Shown here: in pieces, positions 1 to 8,139 of the stretch | How positions within the stretch are numbered: the first letter of the stretch is position 1 | Layout: each line of letters begins with the position of its first letter | Assembly (NCBI RefSeq): GCF_000513195.1 | Contig: NZ_CBVI010000117.1 | Location: 1 to 56,630, forward strand | DNA length: 56,630 bases | Source of the DNA: Bacteroides timonensis | GTDB taxonomy: Bacteria > Bacteroidota > Bacteroidia > Bacteroidales > Bacteroidaceae | Direction of reading: 5' to 3' | Program-made: the position numbers and the translations under genes | Notes under the pieces: model-generated | The model's input: the letters and a program-made list of their open reading frames with translations, nothing else | What the model was told of the DNA's origin: nothing | The model's database searches: none

Positions 1-387
1 GACTCTCGTCCATTGACCAATATTCCTCACTGCTGCCTCCCGTAGGAGTTTGGACCGTGTCTCAGTTCCAATGTGGGGGACCTTCCTCTCAGAACCCCTA
101 TCCATCGATGTCTTGGTGGGCCGTAACCCCGCCAACAAACTAATGGAACGCATCCCCATCAACCACCGAAATTCTTTAATGAAAATAGGATGCCCTATTA
201 TCATACTATCGGGTATTAATCTTTCTTTCGAAAGGCTATCCCCGAGTGGTAGGCAGGTTGGATACGTGTTACTCACCCGTGCGCCGGTCGCCATCAGTCT
301 ATTGCTAGACTATGCTGCCCCTCAACTTGCATGTGTTAAGCCTGTAGCTAGCGTTCATCCTGAGCCAGGATCAAACTCTTCATTGTA
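1..387 (-). rRNA. 16S ribosomal RNA, 5' part (runs off the left edge)
   Basis: The + strand carries the reverse complement of two universal 16S sites: the 338-region site (CTGCTGCCTCCCGTAGGAG, near 31-50) and the 27F site (CTGAGCCAGGATCAAACTCT, 360-379). The gene therefore reads leftward, and only about its first 390 nt lie in the window. The 5' end is placed at about 387, eight bases beyond the 27F site, so it is approximate. The gene is driven by the tandem promoters at 644-1038. A 112-codon open frame inside it is not a gene. Confidence 0.97.
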
Positions 388-637
388 AAAGTATTGTTAT
401 TACTAGTATGAATACTAGTGATGTTGCTCTGTTCAGGACGCTCGGTCTATTAAAAGTTTTCAAATCACCTATATATATAAGTTACTTGACGGTTCTTTTT
501 TTATACCCAGAATGTACGTTCGGTTATTAATTATTCATCACTAACCACTGTAGCATTCTGCTCTTGTACTACTTGTATTGTTTATGTAAATTATTCAAAG
601 ATCGCTTCTTTTTAAAACTGCTTTTCTTTTCAGAAAG
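388..637 (-). other. rRNA operon leader with boxA-like site
   Basis: This is the transcribed leader between the nearest rRNA promoter and the 16S 5' end. On the minus strand 593-603 reads GATCTTTGAAT, which resembles the boxA antitermination signal of rRNA leaders. A short hairpin (ACTAGTAT at 402-409, ATACTAGT at 412-419) sits just before the mature 16S and may belong to the processing region. No protein gene is seen here. Confidence 0.5.
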
Positions 638-643
638 CGGATG

Positions 644-676
644 CAAAGGTAAGAACTTTTAAGTATATCTTCCAAA
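644..676 (-). promoter_or_regulatory. rRNA promoter, proximal copy
   Basis: On the minus strand, TTTG (673-676) is followed after 21 nt by TACCTTTG (644-651). This matches the Bacteroides -33 TTTG and -7 TAnnTTTG consensus. A T-rich tract on the + strand (about 689-712), A-rich on the coding strand, lies upstream like an UP element. Transcription would start near 637. Confidence 0.85.
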
Positions 677-826
677 TAATTTCAGAAGTTTTTTTTCTTT
701 TTTCTTTTTCTCGTCGTCTCTCTTTGCGAAAGGGAGATAAAAGAGGAAAGAGAAAGGAGTTCTTAGCAACACCGGTTTCTTAATCAGCAAGTCAATTATC
801 GATTGCCTTCGTTCGGAAAGCGGGTG

Positions 827-859
827 CAAAGGTAAGAACTTTTAAGCATTACTTCCAAA
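827..859 (-). promoter_or_regulatory. rRNA promoter, middle copy
   Basis: TTTG (856-859), a 21-nt spacer, then TACCTTTG (827-834) on the minus strand. The surrounding sequence, including the downstream GCATCCGC-like box and the upstream A-tract, repeats that of the proximal copy at an offset of 183 bp, so the promoter region looks internally duplicated. Confidence 0.85.
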
Positions 860-1006
860 TGTTCCGGAAGTTTTTTTTCTTTTTTCTTTTAGAATGCTGT
901 AATCTTGGTTGGAATTAAGGCAAAAGAAAAGAAAAACGTTGGAGTTCCTACACCGTTTCTGTCAGAATGTCAATTTCAAGGCTTACCGTCTCTTGGAAAG
1001 CGGATG

Positions 1007-1038
1007 CAAAAGTAGGGCATATTACGATTCAATCCAAA
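1007..1038 (-). promoter_or_regulatory. rRNA promoter, distal copy
   Basis: TTTG (1035-1038), a 20-nt spacer, then TACTTTTG (1007-1014) on the minus strand. It lies 180 bp upstream of the middle copy and shares the GGAAAGCGGATGCAAA context, but lacks the strong A-tract. From here to about 1330 there is no convincing gene, only a small hairpin with 9-bp arms (1241-1249 and 1256-1264). Confidence 0.75.
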
Positions 1039-1334
1039 TATATCTATCACTTTTTCACCATATTTCTGAAACAATTTTGTAAATGGCTGATTGATAAGGA
1101 TGTTGTAGAACATAAATTTGAAAGGAAGTATGAAAGGGGGTGGAAAGGAATACATTATATATATACATGCGCGCGATGGGCGCACAAGTAAGTGTGAGAA
1201 TGGGCTATGGGCTAATTCGTATCTGAGCGGTTTTGAATGAATTCATATCTGTACGGATATGAATAGAATGTATGGATATGTACATAAGGTTCCACGACAG
1301 ATTCTTCGTCAGGATGCTGTTTGAACACCTTTCA

Positions 1335-1496
1335 TTGCCTAATAAGATTGTCTTCATTGCCTACTATTTATTCGTATAACTATAGTTATACGAAAGGATC
1401 ACTATAGTCTTTCTTACGTTACACAATTGTTATCCGTAAGAAAAACTATAGTATAACGAATAAAAAATGCCTAACGGAATAGATCTTGATAGGCAA
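1335..1496. repeat. Phased repeat element, eight 8-bp cores every 22 bp
   Basis: Eight cores start at 1335, 1357, 1379, 1401, 1423, 1445, 1467 and 1489, each exactly 22 bp after the last. They read TTGCCTAA, TTGCCTAC, ACTATAGT, ACTATAGT, ACAATTGT, ACTATAGT, ATGCCTAA and ATAGGCAA. The four central cores are palindromes and the last is the inverse of the first type. The element also holds a perfect 24-bp palindrome (1371-1394) and a hairpin pairing 1410-1418 with 1435-1443. It lies in a gene-free stretch between the rRNA promoters and the biotin region. The function is unknown. Confidence 0.8.
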
Positions 1497-1533
1497 ACAG
1501 CGAAAAAAGAAAAGCCTGTAGGAAACATCTTAT

Positions 1534-1647
1534 TCACATGACTATATGATCACTCCCCGGGCAGCCGGGGGAAACGTTCAGTTCTGCGGGCATGAAGAAA
1601 TCACCCTCGAAAGTGAAAAAGCCGAAGTTCCGGACAATCTTCATCAT
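1534..1647 (-). CDS. Possible 37-residue protein of unknown function
   Basis: A leftward ORF starts with two ATG codons (1647 and 1644) and ends in TGA at 1534-1536. It encodes about 37 residues, with an aromatic-rich first half and the motif MPAELNVSPGCPG near its end. A weak promoter-like CACCTTTG (1653-1660, minus strand) sits just upstream, which would give a nearly leaderless message. No family is recognised. It may be a chance frame. Confidence 0.2.
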   Translation of the reverse strand: MMKIVRNFGFFTFEGDFFMPAELNVSPGCPGSDHIVM

Positions 1648-1903
1648 GTATGCAAAGGTGAATCCGCGGCAGGCGAAAGCTTTGAGGTACCGTAGGACTT
1701 GCCACCCTCCTGCTCTATCATAACTTGCAGGCGGGGATCGTGGACGGACATGATTCCGTGCTGGTTGTCATCCGATATCGGCAGCGAAGTACGGCATTTA
1801 TTTCCGCATACGAAATTAGTCCTTCCGCATCCTTTGAGCAAGATAAGCACTTTTATACTCTCCACAAATCTGCAAGAAGTCGCACAAACGAGAATATTTT
1901 TGT
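1648..1903. other. Stretch without a recognisable gene
   Basis: Several open frames cross this stretch on both strands, but none has recognisable protein features or a convincing start. No repeat or RNA signature was seen. It separates the small leftward ORF from the rightward promoter at 1904. Confidence 0.4.
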
Positions 1904-1911
1904 TACATTTG
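1904..1911 (+). promoter_or_regulatory. Promoter -7 element
   Basis: TACATTTG preceded by a T-run matches the TAnnTTTG consensus, but no TTTG is found 19-21 nt upstream. Transcription would start near 1918, about 50 nt before the ATG at 1968. Confidence 0.5.
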
Positions 1912-1967
1912 CAGCCGATTAACAAGAATAATACCGAAAAACGGCATTGAACCGATCCAGAAACACC

Positions 1968-2450
1968 ATGAGGAAAAGACAACTCAATAGAACGACCCTG
2001 CGCTTCAGGAAATGGAGCCGGAAAGCCTATGCTGCATTTGCCAGCCTGGGACGTTGCGTCACTATCGGTTGCCTGCCCAAAAGTGTGGCGGACTCTTCGC
2101 TCTCCAAACAAAAGTCCGGAACATCAGCCGGTTGCAAAAGCGGCAGGCAAAGTCTGGAAGATACAGACAACGATAAAGGACAGGAAACTGACATAGGCAT
2201 ACCGTTGGGAAGCGAGAACGGATTAACAAAGCTCGAAATCTTTGGTTTCAGAGGATTGACGCCTGTTTTGTGCCCGGTTACAATCGGTCCTAAAGGGAAA
2301 AAGTATGTAAATCCCCCCTATCTCAGAACAAGACAGGGGGTGAACATAAACACCATTATAAATAAGAGTGGAACACATGTGACGCGAATCATGCAAATGC
2401 TGTTTTCAGATTTGCACGATTCGCGTCATATGTATTTTGTATGCTCATAA
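1968..2450 (+). CDS. Small basic protein of unknown function
   Basis: The frame encodes 160 residues from the ATG at 1968; the open frame extends a little upstream to a TTG. The first 45 residues are basic and rich in aromatics (RTTLRFRKWSRKAYAAFASL, then GRCVTIGCLPKSVADSSLSK). From memory this resembles short leader-like proteins found near TonB-dependent receptors in Bacteroides, but no receptor follows here. The remaining 115 residues are low in recognisable structure, and the frame runs through a small C/G hairpin (2314-2340) and into the large hairpin upstream of bioBA. The 3' half may therefore not be functional coding sequence. A good -7 element at 1904 supports transcription. It could be a remnant of a lost receptor locus. 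Confidence 0.45.
   Translation: MRKRQLNRTTLRFRKWSRKAYAAFASLGRCVTIGCLPKSVADSSLSKQKSGTSAGCKSGRQSLEDTDNDKGQETDIGIPLGSENGLTKLEIFGFRGLTPVLCPVTIGPKGKKYVNPPYLRTRQGVNINTIINKSGTHVTRIMQMLFSDLHDSRHMYFVCS
2375..2433 (+). promoter_or_regulatory. Large hairpin / operator-like inverted repeat upstream of bioBA
   Basis: Two 24-nt arms (2375-2398 and 2410-2433) match at 22 of 24 positions when one is reversed, around an 11-nt loop. The arm core is GACGCGAATC. The right arm contains TTTG (2411-2414), which lies 18 nt before TATTTTG, close to the -33/-7 promoter pattern, so the inverted repeat would overlap the biotin operon promoter. It does not resemble the known BirA operator (TTGTAAACC with its inverse). 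Confidence 0.6.
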
Positions 2451-2465
2451 AAACAACGTAAGAAT

Positions 2466-4724
2466 ATGACAGTAGAAGAATTGAAAAACAAAGTACTGCA
2501 AGATGTCCCCATCACACAGGCAGAAGCGGAATGGTTGGCCACACAGCCGGATAAGGAAGCCCTCTATGAAGCGGCACACGAGATCACCGCCGCACGGGCA
2601 TCGCAGGAGTTCGATATGTGCTCCATCATCAATGCAAAGTCCGGCCGCTGCCCCGAAAACTGCAAATGGTGCGCACAATCATTACACTATAAGACGAAAG
2701 CGGATGTTTACGATCTGGTGGATAAGGACGAGTGCCTGCGCCATGCACTGCACAACGAATCACAAGGCGTAGCACGCTTCTCATTGGTGACCAGCGGGCG
2801 GAAACCTTCGGGGAAAAACATGGAGAAGCTGTGTGAAGCAGCCCGATATATGAGACGGAAAAGCTCCATCCAACTCTGCGCTTCGCTGGGACTGCTAAAT
2901 GAAGACGAACTGTGTGCCTTGCATACAGCAGGCGTGACGCGCTACCACTGCAACCTGGAAACCGCCCCAAGCCACTTCCCCACCCTGTGCAGCACGCACA
3001 CGCAGGAAGAAAAACGACAAACCCTAGCAGCTGCCCGTCGCGTAGGAATGGATATTTGTTGCGGCGGCATCATCGGCATGGGCGAAACAGCCGGACAGCG
3101 GATTGAATTCGCTTTTACACTGAGAGATCTGGAAGTGCCCTCGATCCCGCTGAACCTGTTGCAGCCCATTCCGGGAACGCCGTTGGAAAGCCAAACCCGG
3201 CTGACCGAGGAAGAAGTGCTGACCACCATCGCCCTGTTCCGCTTCATTAACCCCACAGCCTACCTGCGCTTTGCGGGCGGACGCTCTCAACTGACAAAGG
3301 AAGCCGTGAAAAAATCCCTGTACATAGGTGTGAACTCCGCCATCGTGGGAGATTTGCTCACGACCCTCGGATCGAAAGTATCAGAAGACAAAGCACTGAT
3401 AGAAGATGCAGGCTACCGCTTCAGCGACTCACAATTCGACAAGGAACATTTATGGCATCCTTACACATCTACCACCAACCCCTTACCGGTGTATAAGGTG
3501 AAACGGGGAGACGGAGCAACCATCACACTGGAAAACGGACAGGTGCTCATAGAAGGTATGTCGTCCTGGTGGTGCATGGTGCACGGATACAACAATCCGG
3601 TGCTGAACCAGGCTCTCCGGGAACAGACGGAAAAGATGTCACACGTCATGTTCGGCGGACTGACGCATGATCCGGCGATAGAACTGGGCAAACTGCTGTT
3701 GCCACTGGTGCCGCCATCCATACAAAAGATATTTTATGCCGACTCCGGTTCGGTAGCTGTGGAAGTAGCCATGAAAATGGCTGTACAGTATTGGTATGCC
3801 AAGAGTCAGTCGGCTCCCGGACGGGCGCATCTGGCAAAGAAAAGTAATTTCGTAACCATCCGTCGCGGGTATCACGGAGATACCTGGAACGCAATGTCCG
3901 TATGCGATCCGGTGACCGGAATGCACTCCCTGTTCGGCTCAGCATTGCCGGTGCGGTATTTCACTTCCCGTCCGCAATCGCGCTTTGATGGCGACTGGGA
4001 TGCCGACGACGCACTGGAACTGCTGGACATTGTGGAAAAGCATCACGAGGAATTGGCTGCACTGATTCTGGAACCCATCGTTCAGGGTGCCGGCGGCATG
4101 TGGTTCTATCATCCGCAATTCTTGCGTGAAGCCGCCAGAATATGCAAGGAATATGACATTCTGCTGATCTTTGACGAGATAGCCACCGGATTCGGGCGCA
4201 CAGGCAAGATGTTTGCCTGGGAATATGCAGGCGTGGAACCGGACATCATGTGCATAGGCAAAGCGCTGACGGGCGGATACATGACGCTGTCCGCCGTGCT
4301 GACTACAAACGAAGTGGCGGATTCAATTTCCAATCATGCACCGGGAGCTTTCATGCACGGCCCCACATTTATGGGAAATCCGCTGGCATGTGCAGTGGCA
4401 TGCGCCTCCATACGCCTGCTGACGTCACCCGAATACGATTGGCAGGGAAAAGTGAGCCGCATTGAAGAACAGTTGTGGCGTGAACTGGAACCTGCGCTGG
4501 CACTTCCACAGGTGGCAGATGTGAGGGTGTTGGGCGCCATCGGTGTGATTGAAGTACAAGAGCCGGTAGACATGGCGTGGATGCAAAAACGATTCGTGGA
4601 GGAAGGAATTTGGGTGCGCCCCTTCGGCAAGCTGGTTTACATTATGCCACCGTTCATCATAGAGCCGGAGCAGTTGACAAAGCTGACAAACGGATTATTG
4701 AAGATTATAGGAGAAATGGGATGA
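2466..4724 (+). CDS. bioBA: Bifunctional biotin synthase / DAPA aminotransferase (BioB-BioA fusion)
   Basis: The 752-residue protein joins two biotin enzymes. Residues 1-320 are BioB, the radical-SAM enzyme that inserts sulfur into dethiobiotin; the SAM cluster motif is C62-x3-C66-x2-C69. Residues 325-752 are BioA, the PLP enzyme that makes 7,8-diaminopelargonate from 8-amino-7-oxononanoate; it has DEIATGFGRTG at 570-580 and the probable PLP lysine K599 in GKALTGG. In BioB the ligands matching E. coli C128, C188 and R260 are present (C138, C198, R268). The residue matching C97 is Ser106, and an extra cysteine, C199, follows C198. The gene starts the biotin operon and overlaps bioF by 4 nt. 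The fusion itself is common in Bacteroides. Confidence 0.96.
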   Translation: MTVEELKNKVLQDVPITQAEAEWLATQPDKEALYEAAHEITAARASQEFDMCSIINAKSGRCPENCKWCAQSLHYKTKADVYDLVDKDECLRHALHNESQGVARFSLVTSGRKPSGKNMEKLCEAARYMRRKSSIQLCASLGLLNEDELCALHTAGVTRYHCNLETAPSHFPTLCSTHTQEEKRQTLAAARRVGMDICCGGIIGMGETAGQRIEFAFTLRDLEVPSIPLNLLQPIPGTPLESQTRLTEEEVLTTIALFRFINPTAYLRFAGGRSQLTKEAVKKSLYIGVNSAIVGDLLTTLGSKVSEDKALIEDAGYRFSDSQFDKEHLWHPYTSTTNPLPVYKVKRGDGATITLENGQVLIEGMSSWWCMVHGYNNPVLNQALREQTEKMSHVMFGGLTHDPAIELGKLLLPLVPPSIQKIFYADSGSVAVEVAMKMAVQYWYAKSQSAPGRAHLAKKSNFVTIRRGYHGDTWNAMSVCDPVTGMHSLFGSALPVRYFTSRPQSRFDGDWDADDALELLDIVEKHHEELAALILEPIVQGAGGMWFYHPQFLREAARICKEYDILLIFDEIATGFGRTGKMFAWEYAGVEPDIMCIGKALTGGYMTLSAVLTTNEVADSISNHAPGAFMHGPTFMGNPLACAVACASIRLLTSPEYDWQGKVSRIEEQLWRELEPALALPQVADVRVLGAIGVIEVQEPVDMAWMQKRFVEEGIWVRPFGKLVYIMPPFIIEPEQLTKLTNGLLKIIGEMG

Positions 4725-5875
4725 ATGTAACAGATCAAATGCAGCAAGAACTGCAAGGACTGAAAGAGCGCAGCAACCTGCGAACCCTGCCCGCGCTAAT
4801 CCATGAAGGACGGGAGGTTATCGCAGGCGGACAGCGTATGCTGAATCTTTCTTCGAATGATTACTTGGGGCTGGCTGCCGACCGCACCTTGCGGGAAGAG
4901 TTTCTGCAAGAACTGACAGCCGACAGTTTTCTGCCCACCTCTTCCTCATCGCGCCTGCTGACCGGTAACTTTACCGTCTACATGGAACTGGAACAGACGC
5001 TTGCACAACTGTTCGGAACGGAAGCGGCACTGGTGTTCAACAGCGGTTATCATGCCAATACGGGTATCCTGCCCGCCGTGAGCGATACGCAAACACTGAT
5101 ATTGGCGGATAAGCTGGTACACGCAAGCCTGATTGACGGCATCCGGCTTTCGTCAGCCAAATGTATCCGCTACCGACACAATGACCTGAAACAATTAGAA
5201 CGGTTGCTCGCCGAAAATCATGCGGCATACAGACAGGTAATTGTCGTCACCGAAAGTATTTTCAGCATGGACGGAGATACTGCCGATCTGAAAGAACTGG
5301 TACGGCTGAAACAGATGTACGAAAATGTATTGCTCTACGTGGACGAAGCGCACGCTTTCGGAGCACGGGGCGAACAAGGACTGGGCTGCGCCGAAGCAAC
5401 CGGGTGCATCCAGGAGATTGATTTTCTGGTAGGCACTTTTGGCAAAGCAGCCGCATCAGCCGGAGCATACATCGTTTGCCGACGCACCATTCGGGAGTAT
5501 CTGGTGAACAGAATGCGAACACTTATTTTTACAACAGCTCTTCCTCCGGTAAATATCGCATGGACTTTGTTTATCGTCCGCCGATTGGGTGGTTTCAGGG
5601 AGCGAAGAATACATTTGGAAAATATCAGCAATATTCTTCGCGAAGCTCTGAAAGAGAAGGGATATGAGTGTCCGAGTGCCAGTTATATAGTTCCTATGAT
5701 TGTAGGGAAAAGCTCAGAGACTATTCTGAAGGCCGAGGAGTTGCAACGGCATGGCTTTTATGCCTTGCCTGTACGGCCACCTACGGTTCCGGAGGGAACA
5801 TCGCGTATCCGCTTTTCGCTGACGGCGGAAATAAGGGAGGAAGAAGTCAGGAAGTTAGTAAAATATATTAAATAA
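4721..5875 (+). CDS. bioF: 8-amino-7-oxononanoate synthase
   Basis: This PLP enzyme condenses pimeloyl-ACP (or -CoA) with alanine in the first ring-forming step of biotin synthesis. It has 384 residues, the usual length. Family landmarks are SSNDYLGL (44-51), FNSGYHAN (106-113), DEAHAFG (208-214) and the PLP lysine K242 in GTFGKAAAS. The frame stays open to 4577, but the ATG at 4721 is chosen because it overlaps the bioBA stop as ATGA, a translational-coupling arrangement, and gives the normal N-terminus. bioG follows after a gap that holds an inverted repeat. Confidence 0.95.
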   Translation: MNVTDQMQQELQGLKERSNLRTLPALIHEGREVIAGGQRMLNLSSNDYLGLAADRTLREEFLQELTADSFLPTSSSSRLLTGNFTVYMELEQTLAQLFGTEAALVFNSGYHANTGILPAVSDTQTLILADKLVHASLIDGIRLSSAKCIRYRHNDLKQLERLLAENHAAYRQVIVVTESIFSMDGDTADLKELVRLKQMYENVLLYVDEAHAFGARGEQGLGCAEATGCIQEIDFLVGTFGKAAASAGAYIVCRRTIREYLVNRMRTLIFTTALPPVNIAWTLFIVRRLGGFRERRIHLENISNILREALKEKGYECPSASYIVPMIVGKSSETILKAEELQRHGFYALPVRPPTVPEGTSRIRFSLTAEIREEEVRKLVKYIK

Positions 5876-5886
5876 TAATAATACAG

Positions 5887-6008
5887 GTACGCGGACGACG
5901 CGGATGAAACGGACGAACGCGGAGTTTTAATTTTTCATCCGCAGATGACGCAGATTACACGGATTTATTTTTCCGCATTCGTTCGCTTTATCCGTGTTGT
6001 CCGCGTAC
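5887..6008. repeat. Intergenic inverted repeat between bioF and bioG
   Basis: Two 37-nt arms (5887-5923 and 5972-6008), both ending in the GTACGCGGAC motif, are imperfect inverse copies (about 30 of 37 positions). The 48-nt middle holds the related phrase CCGCAGATGACGCAGATTAC. These CGCGGA/CGGAT phrases look like a dispersed Bacteroides intergenic repeat. It lies inside the operon, so it would fold in the mRNA and could lower downstream expression or protect the upstream part. Confidence 0.8.
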
Positions 6009-6030
6009 TTTAGAAAAAAGATACAGAATT

Positions 6031-6729
6031 ATGAAGCAAGTTTATATCATAAAAGACAGACATCCCCGGTTATTACTATTCTTTGCCGGATGGGGAGCCG
6101 ACGAAACACCGTTCAAAGATTATCAACCTGCGGACAGTGACTACATGCTCTGCTATGATTACCGGACGCTGGAGTTTGACGCTTCCTTGCTGAAAAGATA
6201 CCGTGAGATCAACGTCATCGGATGGTCAATGGGAGTATGGGCGGCGACTCAGGTAATGGGTAAATTGCAGGAAACGGATACAGCTCTCGTCATCAAAAAC
6301 AGTATAGCCATCAATGGAACCCCCTATCCTATTGATGATACATGCGGTATTCCGACTGCAATCTATCACGGAACCCTGGAAGGTTTGACCGGCCCTTCCC
6401 TGCATAAGTTTCTGAGAAGAATGTGCTTCAACGGGGAGGCTTTCAAAGAGTTCCTGAACATTACGCCCAGGCGACCGCTAGAGGAACTGAAAGAGGAACT
6501 GGTGGAAATAGAACGTATGTATCTCTCACTGCCCGCCGCTTCGTTCTATTGGCAACAGGCGGTAGTGGGAAACAACGACCGCATCATTCCTCCCGATAAT
6601 CAACTGAATGCCTGGCGAAAAGAAGAAGAGAATAACCGGAAAAGCATACGGGTGCATTACACGGAAGATGCCCATTATCAAGTAGAACTGTTCCGATACT
6701 ATTTGCAGGAAATATGGACAAAAGACTGA
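6031..6729 (+). CDS. bioG: Pimeloyl-ACP methyl ester esterase, BioG type (DUF452)
   Basis: This 232-residue alpha/beta hydrolase removes the methyl group from pimeloyl-ACP methyl ester, ending pimelate synthesis. Several unrelated esterases fill the role in other bacteria; BioG is one of them. The nucleophile elbow GWSMGVW is at 64-70 (Ser66), an early FAGWGA oxyanion-type motif is at 18-23, and a likely catalytic His lies near the C-terminus (EDAHYQVE). Its 3' end overlaps bioC by 16 nt. Position between bioF and bioC fits the role. Confidence 0.9.
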   Translation: MKQVYIIKDRHPRLLLFFAGWGADETPFKDYQPADSDYMLCYDYRTLEFDASLLKRYREINVIGWSMGVWAATQVMGKLQETDTALVIKNSIAINGTPYPIDDTCGIPTAIYHGTLEGLTGPSLHKFLRRMCFNGEAFKEFLNITPRRPLEELKEELVEIERMYLSLPAASFYWQQAVVGNNDRIIPPDNQLNAWRKEEENNRKSIRVHYTEDAHYQVELFRYYLQEIWTKD

Positions 6730-7478
6730 TTGCGGAACGATTTGCCCGTGCACGGGATACTTACTCGCGCGAAGCACGCGTACAGCAACAGGTAGCCGAG
6801 AAAATGCTGCAACTGCTGACGGAGCGCGCTTCTCCGATCTTTCGCCGTATCGTGGAGTTCGGATGTGGTACCGGCAGCTATTCCAGGTTATTGCTGCACA
6901 GGTTGCAACCGGAAAGCCTGCTGCTGAATGATCTATGTCCGGAGATGAAAGAGTGCCTCGACGATTTGCTTCCGCAAGATGCCGTGCAGTTCATTCCCGG
7001 AGATGCCGAAACGCTGGACTTCCCCGAAAAGACGGATTTAATCACTTCCTGCTCTACCTTGCAATGGTTCAATGATCCGAAGGAGTTCTTCACCCGCTGT
7101 CATCGTTTCCTGTCGGAAGACGGTTATCTGGCTTTCAGTACCTTCGGTGCTGAAAATATGCGCGAAATCCGCACACTCACAGGACATGGACTTGATTATC
7201 TGCCCATAGAAGCGCTGAAAGAACTCCTTGCCCCTCATTTTGAGACTGTGTATGCTGAAGAGGAAATAGTCTCCCTCCCCTTCAGCACCCCACTCCAGGT
7301 GTTGCAACATCTGAAGGAAACCGGAGTGACAGGAACGGAAAAGAAAGTATGGACACGGGGACGGTTACAGACTTTCTGCAACAGTTATACCGGACAGTTC
7401 AGCCGGGAAGACGGAAACGTCACTCTGACGTATCATCCTATTTATATTGTTACACGAAGAAAAAGTATTAAGCATTAA
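6714..7478 (+). CDS. bioC: Malonyl-ACP O-methyltransferase
   Basis: This SAM-dependent enzyme methylates malonyl-ACP so that fatty acid synthesis can extend it to pimeloyl-ACP methyl ester. The 254-residue protein has the usual BioC start (AERFARARDTYSREA), the SAM-binding glycine motif VEFGCGTGSYS (about 47-57), and the conserved SCSTLQWFNDP segment. The start lies inside bioG (16-nt overlap), so the two are probably coupled. It acts with the BioG esterase encoded just upstream. Confidence 0.93.
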   Translation: MDKRLIAERFARARDTYSREARVQQQVAEKMLQLLTERASPIFRRIVEFGCGTGSYSRLLLHRLQPESLLLNDLCPEMKECLDDLLPQDAVQFIPGDAETLDFPEKTDLITSCSTLQWFNDPKEFFTRCHRFLSEDGYLAFSTFGAENMREIRTLTGHGLDYLPIEALKELLAPHFETVYAEEEIVSLPFSTPLQVLQHLKETGVTGTEKKVWTRGRLQTFCNSYTGQFSREDGNVTLTYHPIYIVTRRKSIKH

Positions 7479-7483
7479 AGGAA

Positions 7484-8125
7484 ATGGAAAAGAATGTGTA
7501 TTTTATCAGCGGTATCGATACAGATGCCGGAAAATCTTATTGTACAGCTTATTATGCCTGTCAACTGATTGGCAGCGGTAAACGCGTTATCACGCAGAAA
7601 TTCATCCAGACAGGTAACGTCGGGCATTCCGAGGATATAGACCTGCACCGCCGCCTCATGGGCATCGACATGACGGAGGAAGACCGTGAGGGGTTGACCA
7701 TGCCTGAGATATTCTCTTATCCCTGCTCCCCTCATCTGGCTGCACGCATCGACAACCGCCCGATTGACTTCGGAAAGATAGAACGTGCCACGCAAGAACT
7801 TGCCCGACGCTACGATGTGGTGCTCGTGGAAGGTGCAGGCGGATTAATGGTTCCGCTTACCGAGGATTACCTGACGATTGATTACATTGCAGAAAAACAA
7901 TATCCGTTGATATTCGTGACTTCCGGCAAACTGGGAAGCATCAACCATACATTGCTCAGCTTCGAGGCAATCCGAAGCAGAGGAATACAACTGGATACGG
8001 TGCTGTATAATCTCTATCCTACCGTAGAAGATACTACAATACAAGAAGATACGATGCAGTATATCCACCGGTATCTGAATAAGTATTTCCCAGAAAGCAA
8101 GTTTGTGGTGGTACCTGTCGTATAA
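7484..8125 (+). CDS. bioD: Dethiobiotin synthetase
   Basis: The ATP-dependent carboxylase closes the ureido ring of dethiobiotin, the substrate of the BioB half of bioBA. It has 213 residues. The P-loop is GIDTDAGKS (10-18), a variant of the usual GTDTxVGKT, and the second signature VEGAGGLMVPL lies near 116-126. It starts 5 nt after bioC and is the last gene of the operon. With BioBA, BioF, BioG and BioC this gives a full pathway from malonyl-ACP to biotin. No birA is seen nearby. Confidence 0.93.
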   Translation: MEKNVYFISGIDTDAGKSYCTAYYACQLIGSGKRVITQKFIQTGNVGHSEDIDLHRRLMGIDMTEEDREGLTMPEIFSYPCSPHLAARIDNRPIDFGKIERATQELARRYDVVLVEGAGGLMVPLTEDYLTIDYIAEKQYPLIFVTSGKLGSINHTLLSFEAIRSRGIQLDTVLYNLYPTVEDTTIQEDTMQYIHRYLNKYFPESKFVVVPVV

Positions 8126-8139
8126 TCATATTTTTTGTG

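Noticed and set aside
50..388. 112-codon open frame on the + strand
   Set aside because: It lies antisense to 16S rRNA; both universal primer sites are inside it.
967..1191. 74-codon open frame on the + strand
   Set aside because: It crosses the distal rRNA promoter and has no recognisable protein features.
1371..1394. Insertion-sequence end or attachment site
   Set aside because: The palindrome is part of a regular 22-bp array; no transposase or integrase gene is in the window.
1644..2111. 155-codon leftward open frame
   Set aside because: Its composition looks random, and it overlaps the better-supported rightward ORF with a promoter.
2375..2433. BirA operator
   Set aside because: The arms lack the TTGTAAACC-type half-sites; it also contains no known riboswitch motif.
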